Origin: DATKCJ01 sp035513275
GTDB taxonomy: Bacteria; Verrucomicrobiota; Verrucomicrobiia; Opitutales; Opitutaceae
Direction: 5' to 3'
NCBI GenBank assembly: GCA_035513275.1
Contig: DATKCJ010000162.1
Span: forward strand, 1-12,455
DNA length: 12,455 nt
The notes under the pieces were generated by a model that saw only the letters and a list, made by a program, of their open reading frames with translations, had not been told where the DNA came from and did not search any database. Both the position numbers and the translations under genes were made by a program. Below, one piece after another: positions 7,123 through 12,455 of the stretch; positions within the stretch are counted from its first letter, which is position 1, and each line of letters starts with the position of its first letter.

Positions 7123-10100
7123 CTAGGGCTCACGGATCTCGACACGAGCCGGGGGACTTGCGGCTAGCGGATGCGATGTCGTCCGACCATCGGGCCAGCG
7201 CACCGTCAGCCGCTTCGGAGGATTGGATATCGGATACGCGAAAAAGCAGCCAGGCGGTTGCTGCGAGTAATAGCCCGAGCCCGCAAACAATTCCGCGCGC
7301 TGCGTGCTCCCGTCGGTGAGTTCGAGCGTGAGCACCGCACCGACTGCGGCCGGGTTCCCGTCGGGACCTTTCAGCACCACGCGGAAGGATCCGCTGCCCT
7401 CGACACCGCGGTGCATGAACGCAAGCGATGGTTGCCGGTTGCGACTCGCGAGCATGTCAGGCCAGCCGTCGTCGTTGAGGTCGAGCGCGAGCAGCGCCTT
7501 TGCATCGCCGGGCACCACGAGCCCGCTGTCCTGCGGCGGCACCGGCGTGAAGTCGCCCTGACCGTCGCCGAGAAGGAGCTGGCCGAGCCCGCCACCGAAG
7601 CGGCCGATCGCAGGCGCGATCGAATGGAGGTTCTGCACAGCGAAGAGGTCAGTGTGCCCGTCGCCGTTGAAGTCGGCGGTCACCATGCCTTGGAGCGGCG
7701 CGATCTGCGCAATCCGCGGGAGCGGCGTGAATTTCCAAGTGCCCTCGGGTTGCGAGAGGTAAACGCCGCTCGCCAGTTCGGTCGCCTCGAGCCGCACTGC
7801 CTTTTCGAGCGCGTCGCCGAGGATCTCTGGCAATGTCGCCCTCGCGAAGGCGTCGTTGCGCGCGAACCGTCGCACGACTTGCGGAATCTGCGCGCCGAGA
7901 TCGCTCCGTGCGCGGGTAGGAAGGAGCTTTCCGTTCTCGACCTTCGCCTCGACGAGCTGCTGATACTGGCCGTCTCCGCGGAAGTCGCCCTTGAAGAGGA
8001 TCGCAGGTGCACGATACGGCGTGTTGAGCCCGATGTTGCCGGCGACGTAGTCGGGAACGCCGTCGCCGTTGAAGTCAGCCGACGCGAGCGAGGTCCACAG
8101 GCCGGTGTGATCGAACCCCGCATCCTTCCGCTCGCGAAGCGTGCCGCGGTCGTTGATGAAAAGCCGGAGCGTCCCCCACTCCGTCGCGACAAGAAGATCC
8201 GGCCAGCCGTCGTTGTTCGCATCGGTCCACAACGCCGCGGTCACCATCCCCACGCGCTCAAGCTCCGTCGGCGTGGCATCGACGAAGCGGCCTGCGTCGT
8301 TGCGCATCAGAACGCTGCGCGGCGCATCCGGATAACTGCCGGGCACATGACGGCCGCCGATGAATACGTCGAGATCGCCGTCGCGATCGAAATCCGCCGC
8401 CGCGGCTGCGCCGGCCGGGATCGAGATCGCTGGGAACACATCGACAGGATCGAACAGGCCGGAGGTGTTGCGATAGATCCGCGGCTGATAGTTCGCAGTG
8501 CGGCTCGATCCTGCCTTGGTGCGCAACAAATCGAGATCGCCGTCGGAATCGTAATCGATGAGGAGCAGCGGTCCGTCGTCGACTCCATCGGATGGCAGGG
8601 TCGAACAGCCGAGGATTTGAAGCGGACTTCGCTCAGTCCCGCCGATCACGATCGTCTCGCGTCCATCCCCGTCGAGATCCCCGGCAGCGAGCGCGGGACC
8701 GCGGCGGTCGAATCGAAACGGGAGCAGCGGCTGCACGTCCCCCTCCGGCGCGGAATCCTCCGGCGCAATGAAGGATGGATGCGCCGTTGCTTCAAACAGC
8801 GCACCGCTTGCCATGGAGTCAGGCTTGTCGCGCCGCAGGTCTGGAGGAGCGGAGGCGGGTTCCGTGATCGTTAGCTTCCTGTCGACGGCCAGATCGGTGA
8901 AGCGCTGCACGTGGCCGCTCGGCCATTCGACGGTCAGCGAGTCGATGCGGTCTAGCTCGCCCAGCCCGAAGTGCGCCACCGGTTCGCTCGAAGAGAGATA
9001 GCCGCGCGCAACGGTGAGAGCCCGCACTTGCACGCCTGCCGCAGTCTCGATCCGCACTCGCGCGCCGATTCCAAATTTGTTCGAGCGTGTCCCGCGCAAC
9101 GCGACGACGATGCGGTGCCCCTCCTGCGAATCGTTGCGAAGCACCGACACGCCGCCTTCGTAATTGGAGAACACCAGATCGAGATCGCCGTCGCCGTCGA
9201 GATCCGCAAACGCCGCGCCGAAGCTGACCCCACGATGGTCGAGTCCCCATTCAGCGCTCACTTTCTCAAACTGCAGGTCGCCGAGGTTGCGAAACGCGAC
9301 GTTCACTTCGGCGAGGTGCGGGCTCTGGCGGACGATCTGCCGGTGCGCAGCGAGATTCCCGGCGGACATCACTCGTGCGAGCAAGTCGGCATTGTGATAT
9401 TCGCGGATCATCCCGTTGGTGACGTGCAGGTCGAGGCGGCCGTCGTTGTCGAGATCCTCGAGCCGGACCGACCATGTCCAGTCGCTCGCCGCCACACCGG
9501 CCAGCAAGCCGGCCTCGAGCATCCGGCCCGTGCCGGTCTCGAGAAAGAGCGCGTTGCGCATGAACTGCGGCGGCGAGGCGGGACCGGCAGGCTCCTCATG
9601 CGCACGTGCGCGTGCGTCGGCCATGCCGCGGAAATCCTTTTCGTGGTTCGTGGCCGCCATGTCGGCCACGAGGAGATCGATTCGCCCGTCGTTGTTCACG
9701 TCGCCGATGTCGGAGCCCATCGCGTAATAGGGCATGTGCGGCAAGACTTCTTCGATGACGTTGGTGAAGGTGCCATCGCGGTTGTTCCGGTAGAGCGAAT
9801 CGGCGGGAGCAAAGTCGTTCGCCACGTAAAGATCGGGCCAGCCGTCGCCGTCCTGATCCCACCATATCGCGGAATGTGCCGCAGCTTCACCGCGAATTCC
9901 GGCACGCTCCGTTACGTCCTCGAAAGTGCCGTCGCCCCGGTTGCGAAGGAGATACGGCCGGCGACCGTGCGGGTGCGTCGTGACGTCGAGCATGTTCGTG
10001 TGGATGAAGACATCGAGCCAGCCATCGCGGTCGTAGTCGCAGAATGCGGCCATGCACGAGCCGTCCTTCACCGCGAGGCCGCGGGCGGCTGCCTCTTCCT

Positions 10101-10701
10101 TGAAAGTGCCGTCGCCTTGATTGATGTAGAGCCAGTTCGGGGCGTTGAAGCGGCACACGTAGAGATCGAGCCAGCCGTCGTTGTTCACGTCCGCGAAGGC
10201 GGCTCCCTGTTTCCACCACTCGGGAGAGTCGGCCGCTTCGCCGGCTCCGAGACCGACCCAACTCTTTGCCTTCTCCAACCAGCCGCCGCCACCGAGGCCG
10301 GCACTCTCGGTGACATCCTCAAACTTCCATCCGCCGAGGTTTCGAAACAAGCGGCACCCCTCGGTCTTGCTTGCTACAAAGACGTCGGGTCGGCCGTCGC
10401 CATCGTAGTCGCCGATCGCGATGCCCGTGCCGATCTCGCCGAAGATGAGCTCCTGGTAGTGCTCGTCCCACATCTTCGGATCGGCGAAGTTGTTTTCCGC
10501 AACGATTCCTGACTGTGCGGGATCGACGATGGCAAAGAGTGTTGCACCTCGGGGCCCGGAGCGGGCTGCGAGCGATTCTTCTCTCAACGCCGGGTCCGCG
10601 AACGCCGCCCCAGCGCCGCCGGCGATCAGTCCCAACAGGAAGAGAAATCCCCAATTCGCGCGCCGATCGATTCGCAGGTGAATATGCGCGGGGTGTTGCA
10701 T
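7123..10701 (-). CDS. Secreted FG-GAP/VCBS protein with two propeller-ASPIC/UnbV modules (CRTAC1-related)
   Basis: An exported protein of 1192 aa. The signal peptide occupies about residues 1-36, probably cut after AFA. Fourteen calcium-binding motifs of the form DxDxDGxxD or DxNxDGxxD start near residues 98, 171, 222, 282, 334, 416 and 500, then 675, 716, 770, 827, 876, 1010 and 1074. The first seven are followed by an ASPIC/UnbV domain at about 528-615 ('NKFGIGARVRI', 'VEWPSGHVQRF'). The second seven are followed by a more divergent one at about 1104-1190 ('AVGAVLTLELTDG', 'LTVRWPDGRTT'). A degenerate DFRGDG lies at 906-911, and 'YVAGNIGLNTPYRAP' near 885-899 is typical of long ASPIC proteins. 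Such proteins are expected to fold as Ca2+-stabilised beta-propellers that bind other molecules; no catalytic site is visible and the precise role is unknown. The homologous motifs repeat at DNA level too: TCGAGATCGCCGTCG occurs identically at 8369, 8531 and 9179. Confidence 0.94.
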   Translation of the reverse strand: MQHPAHIHLRIDRRANWGFLFLLGLIAGGAGAAFADPALREESLAARSGPRGATLFAIVDPAQSGIVAENNFADPKMWDEHYQELIFGEIGTGIAIGDYDGDGRPDVFVASKTEGCRLFRNLGGWKFEDVTESAGLGGGGWLEKAKSWVGLGAGEAADSPEWWKQGAAFADVNNDGWLDLYVCRFNAPNWLYINQGDGTFKEEAAARGLAVKDGSCMAAFCDYDRDGWLDVFIHTNMLDVTTHPHGRRPYLLRNRGDGTFEDVTERAGIRGEAAAHSAIWWDQDGDGWPDLYVANDFAPADSLYRNNRDGTFTNVIEEVLPHMPYYAMGSDIGDVNNDGRIDLLVADMAATNHEKDFRGMADARARAHEEPAGPASPPQFMRNALFLETGTGRMLEAGLLAGVAASDWTWSVRLEDLDNDGRLDLHVTNGMIREYHNADLLARVMSAGNLAAHRQIVRQSPHLAEVNVAFRNLGDLQFEKVSAEWGLDHRGVSFGAAFADLDGDGDLDLVFSNYEGGVSVLRNDSQEGHRIVVALRGTRSNKFGIGARVRIETAAGVQVRALTVARGYLSSSEPVAHFGLGELDRIDSLTVEWPSGHVQRFTDLAVDRKLTITEPASAPPDLRRDKPDSMASGALFEATAHPSFIAPEDSAPEGDVQPLLPFRFDRRGPALAAGDLDGDGRETIVIGGTERSPLQILGCSTLPSDGVDDGPLLLIDYDSDGDLDLLRTKAGSSRTANYQPRIYRNTSGLFDPVDVFPAISIPAGAAAAADFDRDGDLDVFIGGRHVPGSYPDAPRSVLMRNDAGRFVDATPTELERVGMVTAALWTDANNDGWPDLLVATEWGTLRLFINDRGTLRERKDAGFDHTGLWTSLASADFNGDGVPDYVAGNIGLNTPYRAPAILFKGDFRGDGQYQQLVEAKVENGKLLPTRARSDLGAQIPQVVRRFARNDAFARATLPEILGDALEKAVRLEATELASGVYLSQPEGTWKFTPLPRIAQIAPLQGMVTADFNGDGHTDLFAVQNLHSIAPAIGRFGGGLGQLLLGDGQGDFTPVPPQDSGLVVPGDAKALLALDLNDDGWPDMLASRNRQPSLAFMHRGVEGSGSFRVVLKGPDGNPAAVGAVLTLELTDGSTQRAELFAGSGYYSQQPPGCFFAYPISNPPKRLTVRWPDGRTTSHPLAASPPARVEIREP

Positions 10702-10805
10702 GACGCCAATCGGATGGGACGTGCTCGTCGTTGTCGAGTCAAGGACCGCGGCATGGATCCGCAGAGAACCCGAGGCGGATCAATCGCCACCGCAGGGCCG
10801 CGGTC

Positions 10806-11786
10806 TCACTCGTTCGAAGACTTCTCCCCGCGCGTGACTGCTGAATCCGGGACGACACCGACGACTTCCATTTCTCCCAGGGTTACCGTGCCTTCCTGGT
10901 ATTGACGGATGAGCCTGCCGCTGTCCTTGCCGAAATACCGCGAGGCTTGCGCGAGCATTGTGGCGAGGTCCTTGTCGAACTGGCTGCCCTGCTTCTGGAT
11001 GCTGACCCGCGTGGCCCAGAGCAGGCGCTCCTTCTTATCCCTGGCGATCGCCTTGAAATCGAAAGCCGCGATGATCACGAAATACCGCTCGTTCTCGATG
11101 TCGGAAATGAGGTCGTTGTAATAGGTGCCGCCGCCGGCAAAGCGACTCGCGTTGTCGCGATCGTTGATCTCCTCAACGTAGCCAAGAAGCCTCGCATTTT
11201 CCTCGTTGGCTCTCATGCGCATGGTCTCGAACATCTGCATCTGCAGCAGCGCGCTTTCGAGCTCGCCGCGAGCCGCGTCGGCGATGGCGGACTCGGGCGA
11301 CCCAATGCCGTCCATGGACCTCCCCGAGCCCTGCGCGGCGGCAGTCGCGATCGCCGAGGAGTTGATCCTAGCGGTGAGATTGTCGACTCCCAGGCGATAA
11401 GTCCCGTTGCTTTGGGGCTTGGTCGTGCCCCAGGTGATCATCAGCAACAAGTCGGCCGACTTCGCATTCTCTGCAAAGTGATAGTTTCGCTTCGCGAGGA
11501 ACTGGGCCACGGTGCCCGCGATCACTGGAAACTCCACGCTGTCGATCGTCTTGTCGCCGCCGAGGCCCTGCAGATATTTGCCGGGGGCGATGGCATAATA
11601 CTCGATCTTCGGTGTGCCATCGGCGGCCAGTTTACGGGTGTAGCCGTTGCTGACTTTCGAGTAAACAGATGTCACGATCGAGTCCTTCGATGCCTGGGCG
11701 ATGGAAGCGGCAACAAGAAAGGCCGCGAAAGCAAGTGTGAGATTCTTGAGGGGCATCGTTGTCATATCGAAACTGGGATGCGGCAT
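10806..11786 (-). CDS. Secreted protein of unknown function, weakly DUF4136-like
   Basis: A 326-aa product with a signal peptide whose hydrophobic core is LTLAFAAFLVAASIAQA (about residues 16-32); there is no lipobox cysteine. 'TVAQFLAKRNYHFAENAKSA' followed by 'DLLLMITWGTTKP' (about 92-124) resembles the 'less-than-GY, ADLLV' pattern of DUF4136-type envelope proteins, and 'LLWATRVSIQKQGSQFDKDL' (255-274) resembles their C-terminal strand. Between them is a long helical segment (about 165-208) rich in Ala, Glu, Met and Gln. The DUF assignment is my impression, not a match. The ATG at 11786 is the only start with a purine-rich GGAGG upstream, though the 13-nt spacing is long. ATGs at 11765 and 11756 would give a more compact signal peptide. 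It lies between two ASPIC-domain genes: about 78 nt after the partial one, and 104 nt before the large one. Confidence 0.85.
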   Translation of the reverse strand: MPHPSFDMTTMPLKNLTLAFAAFLVAASIAQASKDSIVTSVYSKVSNGYTRKLAADGTPKIEYYAIAPGKYLQGLGGDKTIDSVEFPVIAGTVAQFLAKRNYHFAENAKSADLLLMITWGTTKPQSNGTYRLGVDNLTARINSSAIATAAAQGSGRSMDGIGSPESAIADAARGELESALLQMQMFETMRMRANEENARLLGYVEEINDRDNASRFAGGGTYYNDLISDIENERYFVIIAAFDFKAIARDKKERLLWATRVSIQKQGSQFDKDLATMLAQASRYFGKDSGRLIRQYQEGTVTLGEMEVVGVVPDSAVTRGEKSSNE

Positions 11787-11805
11787 TTGTAGGCGCGAAC
11801 CTCCG

Positions 11806-11852
11806 CTCGCTCAACCCGGAAAACGAGAATCTCCGGAGAGCACTCGCTCAAC
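11806..11852. repeat. Short direct repeat in the gap between two genes
   Basis: CTCGCTCAAC occurs at 11806-11815 and again at 11843-11852, a 37-bp period, with CCGG or GCGG next to it. Between them is the perfect palindrome TCTCCGGAGA at 11830-11839. It is too short for more than a mention; it may be a regulatory site or chance in GC-rich DNA. Confidence 0.3.
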
Positions 11853-11864
11853 GCGGCCGCCCGG

Positions 11865-12455
11865 CTACTGCATCGGATGGTGACTGTGGCCGGATGCCGG
11901 CCCGGGCAAGCGAAAGGTGGGAAGCATCATGGCGTGCGCAAGTGCCTCTCCCTCGCGCACCGAATAGGCACGGTCAACCGAGAGGCCGGTGAGAACCTGG
12001 GTTTCTCCCGTTACCGGCCAGAAGATCTCCACACGGACAATCTCTTCCGCATCGCCCAGCCCGATTTCCTGTCGAAGCGGTGAGGCGCCGAAGCTTCCGC
12101 CACTGCCGACGGTGCGGTGAATCTCCCGCTCACGATCGCCGTTGCGCACGACCACCTTGATCCGGGCGCCGATCGCGGCGCGGTTCGACTGCACGCCTTC
12201 GAGCTTGAGCTTCAGCCAGCGGTTGCCGTGCCCGGGATTGGCGAAGAGCTGGTTGGGATAGTGATCGCCGAGGAGCGCACCACCGATCACGGCGTAGACG
12301 TCCTGATCGCCGTCGTTGTCGATGTCGCCGAAGGCAACTCCGTGCCCTTTCTGCAACTGACCGAAGCCACCGGAGGTGGTGACATCCTGGAACCGCCGGC
12401 CGCCATCGTTTCGAAACATCCGGTTCGGAATGAGCGTGCCGTAGGACGGGTCGCC
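11865..12455 (-). CDS. CRTAC1-family FG-GAP/ASPIC-UnbV protein, C-terminal part (cut by the window edge)
   Basis: The frame stays open to the right edge, so the 5' end of the gene lies outside; 196 residues are visible. An internal ATG at 12419 is not the start because the 12 codons before it (ending 'GTLIPNR') continue the family pattern. 'MFRNDGGRRFQDVTTSGGFG', 'KGHGVAFGDIDNDGDQDVYA' and 'NQLFANPGHGNRWLKLKLEG' form the last FG-GAP repeat and the entry to the ASPIC/UnbV domain. 'SNRAAIGARIKV', 'VGSGGSFGASPLRQEIGLG' and 'VEIFWPVTGETQVL' are the classic ASPIC/UnbV core, much closer to the family consensus than the domains of the 1192-aa protein. A proline- and histidine-rich tail follows and the stop is TAG. 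Full-length relatives are commonly 500-700 aa or longer and exported. Role: presumed calcium-dependent binding protein, otherwise unknown. Confidence 0.92.
   Translation of the reverse strand, partial: GDPSYGTLIPNRMFRNDGGRRFQDVTTSGGFGQLQKGHGVAFGDIDNDGDQDVYAVIGGALLGDHYPNQLFANPGHGNRWLKLKLEGVQSNRAAIGARIKVVVRNGDREREIHRTVGSGGSFGASPLRQEIGLGDAEEIVRVEIFWPVTGETQVLTGLSVDRAYSVREGEALAHAMMLPTFRLPGPASGHSHHPMQ

Noticed and set aside
8369..9193. Identical 15-mers at 8369, 8531 and 9179 as a possible DNA repeat array
   Set aside because: Their spacing is irregular and they encode the same DGDLD motif in successive propeller blades, so protein homology and codon bias explain them; this is not a CRISPR or tandem array.
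7171..10512. Two very long plus-strand open frames (567 and 513 codons) opposite the propeller gene
   Set aside because: They are antisense shadows. The recurrent DxDGDGxxD codons (GAC GGC GAT and similar) read on the other strand as Ile/Val/Ala/Glu-rich repeats without stops. They show no domain structure and the minus-strand protein is unmistakable.

Overview
The window looks like a GC-rich chromosome of the Opitutaceae or close relatives (Verrucomicrobiota). The main reason is the TonB-dependent receptor. It carries the 'VLSPFEVSG' segment after the signal peptide, the 'RIDINRGANSFLFGLGSPAGIVN' type of plug and an 'IAPAQEWFVTNTFSF' C-terminus, which I associate with the greatly expanded receptor family of that group. 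No species can be named from the sequence. Every credible gene lies on the minus strand, so transcription runs from high to low coordinates.

In transcription order the window holds: (1) the C-terminal 196 residues of a CRTAC1-type FG-GAP/ASPIC-UnbV protein that enters from the right edge; (2) a secreted protein with weak DUF4136-like character; (3) a very large secreted protein (1192 aa) with 14 calcium-binding FG-GAP/VCBS motifs arranged as 7 + 7, each set followed by an ASPIC/UnbV-like domain; (4) a probable 42-aa single-pass membrane protein starting 17 nt after it; (5) a secreted SGNH-type sialate O-acetylesterase-like enzyme; (6) a 564-bp regulatory gap; (7) a 1276-aa TonB-dependent receptor, followed by a strong intrinsic terminator and a hairpin-rich, REP/MITE-like non-coding stretch at the left edge.

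The predicted full-length products larger than 100 aa all carry export signals, so the region is devoted to the cell envelope. A plausible but unproven reading is glycan or glycoconjugate acquisition: the esterase removes acetyl groups in the periplasm or outside the cell, the receptor imports a ligand across the outer membrane, and the propeller proteins bind calcium and perhaps carbohydrate or protein partners. In Bacteroidota, large ASPIC/VCBS proteins are often neighbours of SusC-type receptors; here the arrangement appears without a SusD.

The most unusual non-coding signal is in front of the receptor. A 67-68-bp unit occurs there two and a half times. Each copy has a perfect TATAAT on the receptor strand, and the two full copies also have a TTTGAAA-N10-TTTCAAA dyad placed where an activator would bind. 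This looks like a duplicated promoter module.
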